The notes: a model not told the origin generated them from the sequence alone. Positions 23,677 through 36,431 are shown, counted from the first letter of the stretch. The stretch: DNA of 64,000 bases from Adiantum capillus-veneris (GCA_014529385.2 CM043962.1:149726647-149790646), one strand, 5' to 3'. A program made the numbers and translations.

Positions 23677-25737
23677 TGTAACAATCATTCACTACACATA
23701 GATACATTCTCTCTCACTCTATCTCCAAGAACCAAAGAAAGATTTTGAAACATATGTAAAGTAAATAAACAATACAACACTAGCCTTGCCTCCAAGAGAA
23801 AGAGAAAGTAAAAATGCATGTTGAAGAACAAGAGAAAGGTGAAGTTCATGTTTAAGCACAAGGGCAACACCAAAGGCATGTTAGAGAGCAAGGCAAAGGC
23901 CAAGGATATGCAGGTCATTAACAACAAAGACAAGGTGAAGCCCGTGGTCATCGACAACATGACGAAGCAGCTGTGAGGAAGCAAACCCCATCTCAACAAT
24001 CTTGCCACAAAGGAAAATTCTGCCATTTGGACTACTTGTATGCACTGCAAAATGTAGCTTGAGTACGAGAAAACTTACATGAATAAGTTACAAGGCTTTT
24101 GTCTCCAAGGAAATAGAGCCTATACAAGGAGCTATTCTCTAGCAACACCCTATGTTGTTAGTCTGCAAAAAGGAATGTTGGTAACAAAAGTTGTACAATA
24201 GATGTATCTCAATGCTCCTTCAAGGAGAGCATCCAAACGTGTTCAAGCTAAGAAGATCTCTTTGTAGATCATCACTACTAGTTGCATTTGTAATAGATGG
24301 ATAAGCATAGCTTGACTCTCCCTCCAACTCCCAGCAAAAAAGTAGACTCAACATCATCGGTTTTTTTGCTTCTTCATCTTGGGCCACCTCAAAATTTGTC
24401 AAACAATACTTGTTCATTGAGTGCTACCATCTAAAAGGGCCAATAATCTCTTCACATGCAGACAAGCCATTGCACACATGTAAAGGCCTTGGAATTGTCT
24501 TTGTGAGGGGCATGAGGACCTTGAGCATACCCACAAATTGACTTGCCCATTCGCATACCCCCTTAGCCATCATCCCCATTAATTCCCTTGCCCATCCATT
24601 GCCTTATACTGCATTGCCGCCAACCTATATACATGCACATGTCAGCCTGCATATCCTTAATGCTCCATTTCACTGCTGCTTCAGCCCCATCCTACATGGT
24701 TGTACCCACGAGTTGCAGCCCATCCCCACCTTTCACTCATTGCATACCCTAGCTCCGCCACATGCTTAGCCCACTACCACTACTGTGTGCACGGCTGCGT
24801 GAGGATGGAATCCAAGAGCTCTTGCACTGCATTGCAATCCAAGGAAAAGGTCACTTCTTCCCGATTCCACTTCCTCAAGGATAAGGAAACATGTCTACAA
24901 GCCTCGTTCATGTCCATGTTATTCACACCATAGCTATTGTAAAACTCCTTTGACTCTACACTATTGCTCCAATGATTAAATTGAACCTCTACCATGCCTA
25001 CAATACCCAAATGAGGATCAAGCACACAAGATGCCCTCGATTGGTTCCAACTTGAAATTGGGGCTTGCCATTAAACTCAAACTTCACCTCTTTGCATCAT
25101 CTCTTGAGAGCTTTTAGTTCAATACATCGATAACACCCATTCACTCCTCCTCTGATCATAACCATGGTCCATGGGGTTCTCATAGAGCCAAGTTGCCACC
25201 CACTTCCCCTCTGATTTGCAAGCTAAAAGCCAAAAACTGCACGCCCCTTTATTATAAAGACAACTTCCTCGTAGTTGGTCAGTCACATGATACCAACATC
25301 ACACTCTTTGGAATTTGGAAATCTTTAAACATACCCTATCCACACTCATCTTGGACTGTCATCAGTTAACCTATTCCTCCTTCCTCCTTGGAATATAGGG
25401 TGAAACTAGTATTCCTTGGAAACGTGATTGCAGATTGCAGTAACACCACCCTTGTCTCCTCACTTATTACAACCTTGCCTCATCATAAGTGCCCACTTTC
25501 ACTTGGATCCAATCACAAATTTCAGACACCAATCACCTTTTTTTCCACACCAAAAAATGCTTTTCCCTATTTTTAGCCAAAAATAGAGAACATAACTCTA
25601 AAGCCTTTGCAATTTGAGCATGCCAAAAACAAGGTGAGGAGTCACACAAGCTTACTGACATTAAGGGAATATGAGAGTTATCAAGAATATTTATTAATGA
25701 GAACCTACAATTACATGTCATTTTTATTTTGTTTTAA
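23673..25737. other. gene-free DNA
   Basis: A Lys-rich 52-codon frame lies at 23818-23976, but it has no support from context. From about 24420 to 25600 the sequence is C-rich and shows no recognisable family. Confidence 0.25.
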
Positions 25738-26295
25738 TATAAAATTGTATTGTCCAAATACACACATAATCACAAACGCCTTATAAGTTACGACAGGTCC
25801 ACTTAATCCACAAGGTGCAAGGATCACATTGGCATTTTGAAACAAAATAAAATGAAAAAGAAGTACAATAAAATAAAGAGACTCAAAGAAAAATAATATT
25901 TCAATGCTTTCATAAGAAAAGGTAGGTTTAGTAAGCATATGAAATAATAAAGCAATTTAATGAAATGGACTTTTAGGAGTTCCTTAAATGAAAAGATTTT
26001 TAAAGTTGTATTTTCCAAAAACACACAATCACAAATGCTTTATATGTTACAGCAGGCCCCCTTAAATGACAAGGTGTAAGGATCACATTGGCATTGTGAA
26101 ACAAAATAAAATGGAAAAGAAGTAAAATAAAAATAATTCAATAAAGAGACTCATTGTTGACAAACTAAAGCAAAATAATATTTTAATGTTTTCATTAAAA
26201 AAAGCAATTTTAATAAGCATAAGAAAAAATCAAGCAATTTAATGAAATGGACTTTTAAAAGGTCCTTAAATGAAAAGATTCTTTCACAAATTGAA
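25738..26295 (+). repeat. diverged tandem duplication, period about 260 bp
   Basis: Two AT-rich units share AAATTGTATT..CCAAA..ACACA, AAGG(A/G)TCACATTGGCATT, GAAACAAAATAAAATG, AAGCAATTTAATGAAATGG and CCTTAAATGAAAAGATT in the same order. GGATCACATTGGCATT is at 25821 and 26080. No frame is conserved. Confidence 0.8.
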
Positions 26296-26545
26296 ATATT
26301 GCAATATCTCACATTATGGGATCAAACTTTTATAAATGCACTCTCTAATGCTTTGTTCTCTAAATTTTTTTCGGTCAAGAATGCCATAGGGGAGTGGTAG
26401 AGAAGATGTGCAATTCCTTTTTGCACCTCTTAATATCCAATGGTCACCACCACATTAACTTTGATTGTTGACATTTCATGGTTTGTTTAATATACTATGA
26501 AGAATATTTATTTGAATTGTTGGTATACAATGTTAAATGTTATTT

Positions 26546-27299
<754 letters not shown>

Positions 27300-27945
27300 T
27301 TAATAAAATTATGTTTATTGTTGTGAGTGGTAGATCCTTCACATGTGAAGATGCTTTGTATGTACTACGGATCAGCAAGAATTTAGCATCTATCTCTACA
27401 CTTGTTCGACTTGGTCTTGTAATAAAACTTGTAAATGATAGATTTGATGTTCATGATCTCAGTTCAAGTGAGAACAATTGTGGCATTTGGCACTTCATTT
27501 TATGGGCTATATAAAAATGCATATATCAAATGTGTGAAAGATTGAACACGTGCAATATTAGATTCAAAGGCTATTGCAAATGCAAAGATTTGGCATGCAC
27601 ATTTTGGTCACGTGAATTTTGTTATTCCATTGTAGTGGTAGAAATTTGAGATGATTGTTTTGTTGCCCCCTCTTGAAGCTCCATCTAGACATGTATGTGA
27701 CATTGTATTTGGGGCAACATATAACATTTTGAGCTTCCAGAGGATAGTTTTATGCAGGGTATTAGCTTGTCTACAGTGACAATTGTGGTCCCATTCATAC
27801 TTATGTCTTTTAGGAGCCATTTTTACTCAGTCACTTTCATTCATGATCACTCAGAACATGCATGCTATATATGCTCAAAGAAGATTTTAAAATGTAAATG
27901 TGCTTTAAGCTCTTTTGTTAAAAGCACTGAAAAGATATCTAGGTG
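27300..27945 (+). pseudogene. Copia gag-pre-integrase/integrase fragment
   Basis: Translated pieces in shifting frames: SFTCEDALYVLRISKNLASISTLVRLGLVIKLVNDRFDVHDLSS (end of protease), DSKAIANAKIWHAHFGHVNFV and PPLEAPSRHVCD (gag-pre-integrase, with the conserved H..GH and C), then VTFIHDHSEHACYICSKK (integrase start, usual VTFIDDYSRHAWVYPLK). The first integrase Asp pair is altered. The order matches the Copia-1 copies at 32 kb, 40 kb and 62 kb, but at a clearly lower similarity. Stops throughout. Confidence 0.75.
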
Positions 27946-28422
27946 AAAGCATGAATGGGTGGTACACTTTTATGGTTTGGAAGTTGTTTTCAATAACTAT
28001 TTTTCAAAAGAGTCGATGGATAAAAAGTTTGTAAATCAATTTTAAAATTTGCACTCAGTAGGTCTAGCCAATTTTGCATAAGGGGTTTAATAGGGGGAAT
28101 AAATGTAGATCCGTTTTGATATAGGTGGAGCGCAAGAAGTCAACACGTGGCGTGGCAGCACGCAATGGGTGGGTCGATTCGGAAGGGTCACAAGAGGTGG
28201 CATCCAAGCCGAGGTGAGGAGGAGTTGGGGTGTGCACCAGCGTGCAAGTGGCACATGGGGAGCCAAGGTGAGGAGTTGTGGCACTGCAAGCTGGCAACAA
28301 GTGGCCGCAAAAGCGCAAGAAGATCGACATTACTTCAGGGCTGCGAGAATGTTGAACTTGATCCGCAGGAGGGTTTTCATGTCTCCTTTTAGAGCACCAA
28401 TGGTGGTTGTCATCGCCCGAAT
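27946..28422. other. GC-richer gene-free segment
   Basis: From about 28110 to 28420 the base composition is visibly more GC-rich than its neighbours and one frame stays open (28169-28594). The translation is not recognised and ends in microsatellite-derived Arg/Glu and Gly runs. Confidence 0.25.
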
Positions 28423-28532
<110 letters not shown>

Positions 28533-28849
28533 TTCTCCATTGTTGGAGGCAGTCGACCAGGCCATCATACTTGTGGAGTGCACACCTTTGGTGAAGGAAG
28601 TGATGCAAGGAAAGCTATGAGGTGAAGCAATATGAGAACGATGTGAGCTGAGGTAGAAGCACGTGCAGGGGAGCGAATGCATGTAGGGGTGACATGCAGG
28701 TCTGTAGGTGAACATTCGAGAGAACCACCGCGGAGGGGCATCGAACACAATGGAGCGTGCGCATTCGCTCCAACTAAGAGCATAATGTTAAAAGCTAAGC
28801 AATTGGAGGAATATTTGCAAGAAATTAATTAATGGGTTGCAAGTAGATG
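28533..28849. other. gene-free DNA left of the gypsy F relic
   Basis: Continues the GC-richer segment; no motif recognised. Confidence 0.2.
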
Positions 28850-29826
28850 CTTCTTTTGAAGTTCCATCTAGTGATAATTAACATGCCATATATTTTTTCA
28901 TTTTGATCAAACATATTTAGTCAAACACTCCCACAAAAATAGCTACGTCGTGGACACAACTATTTTATCCACCCACTCATTGTGACACTCAAATAATATT
29001 TGGCGCCTAGTGTCTGAGTCCTTTAGCACACATACTCTACCCTTGTGGAGTAAGTAGCCATCATCAATGAAAAAATTCTTCCATCGCTTACGCTCGTCCT
29101 AATGAGTAGGGGTGGAACTCTGTGTGTTGGAGTATTTATTAGCGCATGCAGAAACATGTTGATTTGGTCGTGCAAAGACATCTGAGTGTAAGGGATCCCT
29201 TCTTAAAACTGCACTCTACACTTTAGCATATGATCGATCTTCTGCAAACTTGCCACGTAATGACTCCAAAAATTCACTCTTTATTTCCGTGAAACCAAGT
29301 GAATTGATCTGAGGCATCCGGCTTAGTGCATCCGCTACTACATTATATCACCCCTTGCAATATCGTAGCTTACAATCATAATCTTGAAGGATCTCCACCC
29401 ATCTAGCTTTATGACCCTTCAAGTTTGTTTGAGTAGTAAACCATTTTATAATCTCATGGTCAAAAACCACTTCAAACTCGACACCATATAAATAGTGTCA
29501 CCACTTTTGTAAAGTGTGAACTATGGCATAGAGCTCCATCTCATAGACATAATAATCTTGTTGAGCTCTATCCGACTTTTTACTTTCAAAGGCTATAGGT
29601 ATTCCCTCCTGGAGAAGTACCACACCAATTGATTAATCACTAGCATCAGTCTCTACCACAAACGGCTTAAGTGGGTCAATGATTGCTAGGATGGGAGGAG
29701 TGGCTACAACTACCTTGAACTGTTCAAAACTGCGTTGTTGGGCGTCTTCCCAAGAAAAGGTCTTACCTTTTGCTTTAAGTTGATCCGTCATAGGAACAAT
29801 GGTTTTGGCATAATCACGGATATATT
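28850..29826 (-). pseudogene. gypsy F pol relic: RT end, RNase H, integrase zinc finger
   Basis: From 29826 down: NKYIRDYAKTIVPMTDQLKA, FSWEDAQQRSFEQFK, FVVETDASD (RNase H first Asp), then QEGIPIAFESKK, RAQQDYYVYEMELYAIV, VFDHEIIKWF and RYCKG..NVVADALSR (RNase H end), then FFIDDGYLLHKGRVCVL and LFECHNEW (integrase H2C2 region). In-frame stops are present. The upstream part of the same RT continues at 34139-34285, beyond the inserted Copia-1a. Different family from gypsy A/B. Confidence 0.85.
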
Positions 29827-30050
29827 TGTTGGAATTAGGGTTGCAAAGAAACGCACACAGCTTGGAGAAGACAAAAGAAGCTCTAGGCACACAATAGAGA
29901 GTGTGTTAATTAGTGTGCAATGGAAATATAGATAGCCCTAGAGTGGGCGTATATACAATGCACGGGGAAAAAAACCTCCTAAAGAGGGAAAAATTTCCCT
30001 AGTGGTCCTAGTGTGTTCACACACATCACTACTACATGTATATGGTAACA
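29827..30050 (-). repeat. 3' LTR of Copia-1a
   Basis: 224 bp; about 95 percent like 33912-34138 by eye. The adjoining polypurine tract on the minus strand is at 30051-30062 (CCAGGGGGGATT). Confidence 0.92.
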
Positions 30051-30176
30051 AATCCCCCCTGGAGTGATGCGGTGAACGAGAGCTGGCACATGAGTAAAGG
30101 GAAGTGTCATGCCCTAAGAACATGATCAGTCCACAAAGGGGAGTAAGCCCAAAGCTTTGCGGAAAGCTTTGAGCTT

Positions 30177-30932
30177 CTAAGGAGACAATGCCTTTGTGAA
30201 AAGATCCACAAGGTTGTCATGTGTTGGCACATAAGCCAAGCTGGTCTCTCCTACTAAGAGCCTCTCCTTGACATAGTGGTAATGCATCTCAATGTGCTTT
30301 GTGCAAGCATGAAAAATTGGGTTCCTCACAACTACCGATGCACTCTGACTTTCAGTGTAGATAGTGTTGGCAGTGTCCTGTCCAACACCCAAATCATCCA
30401 TAAGGCGTCTGAGCCATACACACTCAACCGTAGCTGTGAAGACTGCCCTGTACTCAACCTCACAACTAGAAGTGGCCACAGTAGGTTGCTTCTTGCTCAA
30501 CCATGATATACATGAATTGCCAAGCATGAAACAAAAACCACTTGTGGACATTGGCGTGTCAAAACAACCAGTCCAATCTGAGTCTAAAAAAGCATGTAAG
30601 TCTTGCGGCAATGATTCCCCCTTGGGATAAAACAAGCCAAGATGTAAAGTGCCACTAAGGTAGTGGAAAATCCTCTTGACAGCCTGCCAATGCTTAGACC
30701 CTGGGCTATACATAAATCTGCTGACCTGTGAGACTGCAAATTGAATATCCAACCTTGTGTTGCATACATAAATGAGGCATCCAACAACAGTTTGGTAAAG
30801 AGTGACATCTACAGGATCACCAGCATCATGAAGACTCAATTTCAAACCTGTTTCCATGGGAGTAGCAATAGGTTTGCAATCCTCAAGTCCAAACTTAGAT
30901 AGCAATGTCTCTATGTAACTTTTCTGACACAA
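30177..30932 (-). pseudogene. Copia-1a RT end and RNase H
   Basis: A 251-residue open stretch: CQKSYIETLLSKFGLEDCKPIATPM, QTVVGCLIYVCNTRLDIQFAV (RT end), HWQAVKRIFHYLSGT, FLDSDWTGC (RNase H), STSGFCFMLGNSCISWLSKKQ, VATSSCEVEYRA and HIEMHYHYVKE. The RNase H domain is intact as read, with catalytic Asp and Glu in place. The element as a whole is defective because integrase is missing. Confidence 0.85.
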
Positions 30933-31190
30933 GGCAATACCACCATCACACTGCTTAAACTATAGGATCACCAGCATCATGAAGACTCAATATCAAACAT
31001 GTTTCCATGGGAGTTTGGTAAAGAGTGGCATCTGCAGGATCACCAGCATCATGAAGACTCAATTTCAAACTGTTTCCATGGGAGTGGCAATAGGTTGCAA
31101 TCCTCAAGTCCAAGCTTACATAGCAATGTCTCTATGTAACTTTTTTGACACAAGGCAATACCACCATCACACTGCTTAAACGGTATGCCC
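30787..31190 (-). repeat. local duplication (two full copies plus a partial one) inside RT
   Basis: A ~170-bp block (TTGGTAAAGAGTG..CATC to CACACTGCTTAAAC) is present at about 30793-30960 and 31018-31184, with a ~53-bp partial third copy (30961-31013) between. It interrupts RT. Confidence 0.85.
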
Positions 31191-31850
31191 AAGTAATGAT
31201 GCAACAAACCCAAATCTTTCATCTTGAAAGTAGCATTTAAATCAGCCTTAAATTCGACAATATGTCTCTCACTTGGTCCAGTGATCAGCAAATCATCTAT
31301 ATAAAGAACCAAAATGAGAAGTACATCACCCTCACGCTTTACATACAATGTGCTTTCTGTTGGACTGTTATGAAAGCCTTGTTTGACCAAATGAGTGTCA
31401 GCTTTCTCATACCAAGCACGAGGAGATTGCTTCAACCTATACAAAGCCTTCTTACATCTTCACACTTTGTCCTCTTGTCCTTTCTTGACAAAACCGCGAG
31501 GCTGTGCTACATAAACTTCCTCAAATATGTCACCATTCAAGAAAGAAGTAACAATGTCTGATTGATGTACATCCCAACCAAAATGAGCTGCCCATGCACA
31601 TCGAAAATGCACAGTAGTCATACCACAAGTGGGAAAAAAGTCTCTTCATAATCTATGCCTTTCTGTTGTGCATAACCCTTTGCAACAAGTCAAGCCTTAT
31701 GGCGATTGATCTCACCATCCGGCTTGCGTTTCAACTTGTAAACCCACTTCATACCAATGGCCTTTTTTCCAGGAGGCAAATCACATAAAGTCCATGTGTC
31801 ATTTTCTATAAGTGCATCACATTCTGATTGCATGGTAGCATGGCCCACAA
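31049..31850 (-). pseudogene. Copia-1a reverse transcriptase, 5' and core part
   Basis: 31850-31690 begins RT: CDALIENDTWTLCDLPPGKKAIGMKWVYKLK. 31444-31049 holds YRLKQSPRAWYEK, LLILVLYIDDLLITG (catalytic DD) and ATFKMKDLGLLHHYLGIPF. Frameshifts lie between the two and at the duplication below 31190. Confidence 0.8.
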
Positions 31851-32253
31851 ACATCACTATGCACAAGCTGCAATCTGCATGTGGCCCTAACTGAACCATC
31901 CTTTTGGAACGCTGCATCTTACCCAAAATATAGCCTTCACAAACATGTGTGACAGGTGCTTCAAGAGGCAGCAAAGAAGCAACCATATCAGATTTTTGCA
32001 AACGTAGCAAACTAGCAAAATTCAGATGCCCAAAACGTGCATGCCATAGTTTTGCATCTGAAACCGCCCATGAATCTGCAACTGCATCTGCAAAATTTTG
32101 TCCATACTTGTCATACAAAGTGAGCTTATACATCCCACGACACAAAAGGCGAGATACAACAATTTCATCACCAAAACTGAGATCATGAACTGTACACTTG
32201 TCATCCACAAATTTGACTACAAGTCCAAGTCTAGCAAGTGCGGATACAGACAA
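31851..32253 (-). pseudogene. Copia-1a gag-pre-integrase, fused to RT
   Basis: SALARLGLVVKFVDDKCTVHDLSFGDE, LWHARFGHLNFASLLRLQKSDMV and THVCEGYILGKMQRSK form the gag-pre-integrase zinc region. After the first few integrase residues the sequence jumps, in an open frame, to the start of RT. About 1.3 kb that is present in Copia-1c is missing. Confidence 0.8.
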
Positions 32254-32567
32254 AAGATTCTTCTTGATCCCAGGTACCTAAAGTGCATCAACAAGTGTGA
32301 AAGAACTACCATTTGCAGCAGTAAGCACAATCTTTCCAACTTCGTGAACCGGATAAGAGGCATTGTTGGCACAAGTGACTGAATTCCCATGAGGGATAGA
32401 TGAGAGAGAGGTGAACAATTCATGATGTGAGGTAATGTACTTTGTAGCAGCACTGCAAAAATACCACACATGTGAATATGCAGCAACTTACATGCATGCA
32501 TCATGTACAACAGGATTGTAAGTGCACTCTGCACTAAAAGCCCATTCTGCATCAACATCAGCATCAC
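32254..32567 (-). pseudogene. Copia-1a protease
   Basis: Encodes WYFCSAATKYITSH and later IVLTAANGSSFTLVDALYV. The catalytic DSGA, intact in Copia-1b and 1c, reads CSAA, so the site is dead. Frameshifted against gag. Confidence 0.8.
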
Positions 32568-33531
32568 AGTCTCCTTTCACAGAAGACTCAACAGTGGCTG
32601 CATTTGTACTGGAACCAACATTTGCAGTGGAACCACCCTCTTTCTTCTTCACCTCTTTGGCCTTCAACTTAGGACACAGCTTGATCAAGTGATCATTAGC
32701 TTTACAATAATGGCAACGCATATTCTTTTTGCCCTTATCACCAAAATTTCCAGATGAATTGCTACCATCAGAAGCACTAGGAACAAAAGTTTTGCCACTC
32801 GCAGCAGAACCATATGAAGTGGTTGCATTGCTGTTACCACCCTTTCTTTGAGAAGCAATAAAAGCCTGTTCAACCGCACGCTGCGTAGTCCTGTTTTTTT
32901 TGGAAAGTGACTCTTGCAACAGCAATGTGCATAATGCATCAAACTTGACAACTTCAGGATTTCCTTGGGTCATAAGTCTCCAAGTACTAGCAAAAGTCTG
33001 GTAAGAATCTAGCAAGGCGTCAAGAAAAGTCTACACAAGGGAACTGTCTGAAATGACTTCACCTGTAGAAATAAGTTGCTCATTGATATCCTTGACACCA
33101 ACAAGGAAAGTGTCCATATCATCTTCCTCATGCATAATCTTTGATTCTAGCTCTTTACGCAGCAAAGCAATTTTAGCCTCATTGCGGCTTGCATAAAGAC
33201 CTGCTAGAATATCCCAAGCCTGTTTTGCAGATTTCGAATGATGCGCTTCACAGACAATGAAATCAATGCATGAGCTTGCCCATCCTTTACATCCCAACGA
33301 GCTTGTTCTACCATAGGCAAAACAACTCTAATAGCGGCAATCCTTGCAGCAAGACCTGCAACATCCTCAACATCGCCTACATCCTCAGAACCAGGACGTA
33401 CATCAATGCCCTGCACAATATTCCAAATGCCCTTTGACACAAGAACATGTTGCATCATGTAAGTCCACATAGGGTAATTGTCTCCAGCCAATCTATCCTC
33501 AACAACAAACATATGTGTTGTTGTCAGCCAT
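32488..33531 (-). pseudogene. Copia-1a gag
   Basis: Starts MADNNTY at 33531 and goes out of frame within ten codons. GDNYPMWTYMM, WDVKDGQAHALI and IALLRKELESKIMHEEDDMDTFLVGVKDI follow in other frames. 33015-32488 ends with CHYCKANDHLIKLCP, a CCHC zinc knuckle. The layout is the usual Copia gag (UBN2-type) order. Confidence 0.85.
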
Positions 33532-33894
33532 GGAAAATGCATGCACCTGATGTGAAAACTGCCCGAAATGAGGAGAAATTGAGTGAGACCAGCACGTATT
33601 ATATAGCACAACCTGTAGTAGACTAGCACAACCCGCAGTAGACTGTATGGGACCTGTTATGCAGAATATGGCAGTGACAAAAAAATTGCACAAAATGACG
33701 AAATTGCCTGCATAGACCTGGCTGTAGTGGAAACGGAGGCCGAAATGAGCCCAAATAAAAAATTTGAGTAGACTAAGCTCTATAAGGTCACCCAATTTTT
33801 TTGCCAACCTGCGAACGCTCGCCAAAGCTCACATGAATCAAAGAAACAAACATATGTGCTGGAGCTGTTGGCAACTAAGCCCGGGAGGACGCAA

Positions 33895-33911
33895 CCTGCT
33901 CTGATACCAAT
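33895..33911 (-). promoter_or_regulatory. Copia-1a primer-binding site
   Basis: TTGGTATCAGAGCAGG on the minus strand, directly inside the 5' LTR: full match to the initiator tRNA-Met type. Confidence 0.85.
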
Positions 33912-34138
33912 TGTTGGAATTAGGGCTGTAAAGAAATGCACACAGCTTGGAGAAGACAAAGGAAACTCAAGGCACACAATAGAGAGTGTGTTAATTAGTG
34001 TGCAATGGAAAGCTAGATAGCCCTAGAGTGATGGGCGTATATACAATGCACGGGGAAAAAAACCTCCTAAAGAGGGAAAAATTGCCCTGACGGTCCTAGT
34101 GTGTTCACACACATCACTACCACATGTATATGGTAACA
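33912..34138 (-). repeat. 5' LTR of Copia-1a
   Basis: 227 bp, TG..CA, followed on the right by the ATATT target duplication. A TATATAC stretch near 34039 may be the TATA box on the minus strand. Confidence 0.92.
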
Positions 34139-34285
34139 ATATTGTTGATAAAATCCAACCATGCCTAAGAAGATTTGAAGCTCCTCAACCGTGTTGGGAT
34201 GTGGCCATCAAATAAGTGCAGCGACCTTGTCACTATCCATCTTAATGCCAGAATAAGAGGTCACATGAACGAGGTAATGTATCTC
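34139..34285 (-). pseudogene. gypsy F RT fragment, upstream of the Copia insertion
   Basis: Minus strand: VTSYSGIKMDSDKVAALI and WPHPNTVEELQIFLGMVGFYQQ, the RT connection region that leads straight into 29826 when the Copia element is removed. Cut at 34285 by family-C sequence. Confidence 0.8.
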
Positions 34286-34559
34286 TACATGTCCTAGAAG
34301 TTTCATTACGTTTGGATGTCATTTGATGCTATAACGGATGTGATTTGATTGCCGATGAGCGATTGACTTTCGGTGATTTCAGTCACTTGAGTGTAGCTTA
34401 AGTTAGATGTGAGTTGTTTGTTGTTTTCCAAGAGATTGACAACCTCTTGTAGCCTCTATGCACTAGTCGAGTCAGCTTCATCCCATGGATTGACAACTTA
34501 TTCGTGGTTCTCGCTATGTCTACAATAAGATAGGAGTGAGGTTAGACACCCGTCCCACA

Positions 34560-34584
34560 TTTGGTGCCGCTGCCGGGGATCGAA
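34560..34584 (+). promoter_or_regulatory. primer-binding site, tRNA-Asp type
   Basis: TTTGGTGCCGCTGCCGGGGATC follows ..CCCACA. It is close to the complement of the plant tRNA-Asp(GTC) 3' end (TGGCGCCGTTGCCGGGGATCG). Copy 2 has TGGCGCCGCTGCC at 44690, closer in the first half. Confidence 0.8.
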
Positions 34585-35109
34585 GTGACCTAAACTAGGG
34601 AAAAACACGAGTGTCTTGTGAAGTTATCCTTCAACTTCTTCTAGGATTTCCTAGAGTAAAAACTTTCTTTTTAAACCACATAGCTTAAGATTGTCGTCTT
34701 TTGCTGTGTAGAGGTAGCTTGGAAGTAATCGTACTTGTTGAGTGCCTTTAGGATTGTAGGATTGTAGAATTAGAGTAGGGTTTTGAGAATGATTGATAGA
34801 CAAGACAAGTCTTAAGATCAAAGCTCAAAAAAACCATAAAAAACAAAAAAACAAGTATTTGTGGACACTTTCCACAACTCCATTGCAGTAGAATCTAGGA
34901 GTAGGGTAAGTAGAATTCGAGGTGGATTCTAGAACATTTCTCTCTCCGAAAGAATCAATTGTGAGTTGTTATGTGAAGTTGTAGAATTTTAGGTCTACGG
35001 CCAAAAATAGCACGAAAAAACCGCCAACCACTCAATCCAACAGGAGAGTATGCTTTAAAAGTTGTATGAACCAGTGGGTAAGCTCAAGGACACATTGAAG
35101 TAGAAATTT

Positions 35110-36110
35110 CAAGAGTTTGCAAAAACTTAGATTATTTACTTTTTCTTGATATTTTAAGCAAAATTAAGTTTTGACATGACTCAGAGGCTTAAAATAACTC
35201 ATGAAAAGGCTGTGCAGTGAAAAAGTTCAAAAAAGTGTTCATTTTATGCCTAAAGTAAATAATCGTGATTATTTACTTTCAACTCAAAACTGACCAAGCT
35301 TGGTAGCAGAGACTCTATGCATATGTACAAACAAGTTTTGTAAAGGCACATAGGATTTGGATCACCAAACTGACCAAAAATTGGGTAAAAACTAAATTCT
35401 GTATTGACTTTCAAGAACTTGAGAGTAAATCCGGGAAAATTTTGTTCAAACTCAATGAAACTTGATTCATAGGCTTATATTGATGTGATAGACATGTGTA
35501 CATGCTTAGTTGACCAAAAAGATGCAAGAATTTACCAAAAGTAAATAATCGCGATTATTTACATCTGTCCCATTTTTCAACTTTTTTGAGCAAGTTAGCG
35601 TACCACTAGCCTTACCATGTTGTGTTAAGCCCACAAACCAAATTTGGTAAGATTTGGATCATTGGATTGGAAATTGTGACCAAATTTGCAAAGACAGTCT
35701 GCGGACACAAAACCGATGACCATTTGAACAAAAATTATCCAAACTTGATGAAACTTGGCTAGGGAGCTTAAGTTGAGGTGCTTAACAGATTTGTGTCAAG
35801 ATTAAACCAAGACCACACAAATCAATTTTGGTGAAATTTGGATCACAAATGTGAGACTTAAGCCAGATTCTTGAAAATTGAATCAACAAACACGAAGCAG
35901 GTGAATAAATTTTATCCAAACTTAGTAAAACTTGTCCAGAGACCTTAACAGGTTGTATACTTGGCAAATCAAGCCATAGAGTGAAAAAAACTGAGAAAAG
36001 CAAATAATCACGATTATTTACTACTTCTACACAGAGACACCAATTTTGAATTTTAAACTTGTATAGTGTTAGACCAACATAATACAAGGCCATCGGGTAA
36101 TTTTGGGTTC
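35110..36110 (+). repeat. ~285-bp tandem repeats each with a palindrome (copy 1)
   Basis: Palindromes at 35252-35279 (arms AAAGTAAATAATC, centre GT), 35541-35562 (perfect, arms GTAAATAATCG) and 35999-36022 (arms with one change). A half-site GATTATTTACTTT is at 35130. Between palindromes the units share AACTTGATGAAACTTG, ATTTGGATCA and GACCAAA-like phrases. One unit has lost its palindrome, so the last spacing is 460 bp instead of ~287. Confidence 0.85.
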
Positions 36111-36431
36111 AATCGGATCCAAATTGATACATGTTCACTCAGTTTTCAGGTTGCAGATTAGTCCTTTGGCTTTTTGCAAAAGTAATATCTGAAAGTCTCA
36201 ACTGCTGACTCACTTAGCTCAATTTGAAGTGATACACAAAGACCAGTCACAATAGTTAGCAAGAAGTATACAGTCTTTGTGAAAGAATAGCTAACTTGAT
36301 TAAAACTGATATAGGAATCAGGTTGAAGACAAGGAATCGACAGCTCAATGGAAGTCGCACTCAAATCAAGTGGAAGAAATTGACAAGTCAATCCGACGGT
36401 AAGTACTCTATCCAGGGCGTCACAAGTCTTT

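Larger units (their letters stand above)
29827..34138 (-). mobile_element. Copia-1a, inserted into gypsy F
   Basis: A 4.3-kb Copia element, minus strand. LTRs of 224 and 227 bp (29827-30050 and 33912-34138) start TGTTGGAATTAGGG and end GGTAACA on the plus strand. ATATT is duplicated outside both (29822-29826; 34139-34143). Primer site TTGGTATCAGAGCAGG (minus, next to 33911) and a G-rich polypurine tract beside 30051 fit. Removing the element with one ATATT rejoins the gypsy RT frame at FYQQ/YIRDYAK. The inside has gag, protease, a pre-integrase/RT fusion and RNase H, with the integrase core deleted. Confidence 0.92.

Noticed and set aside
23818-23976. Lys-rich 52-codon open frame on the plus strand
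   Set aside because: No conserved motif, no neighbouring gene context; the bases are a loose AAGGNNAAG-type repeat, so an open frame is expected by chance.
34560-34584. tRNA gene
   Set aside because: Only the 3' end complement of a tRNA is present, as expected for a primer-binding site.
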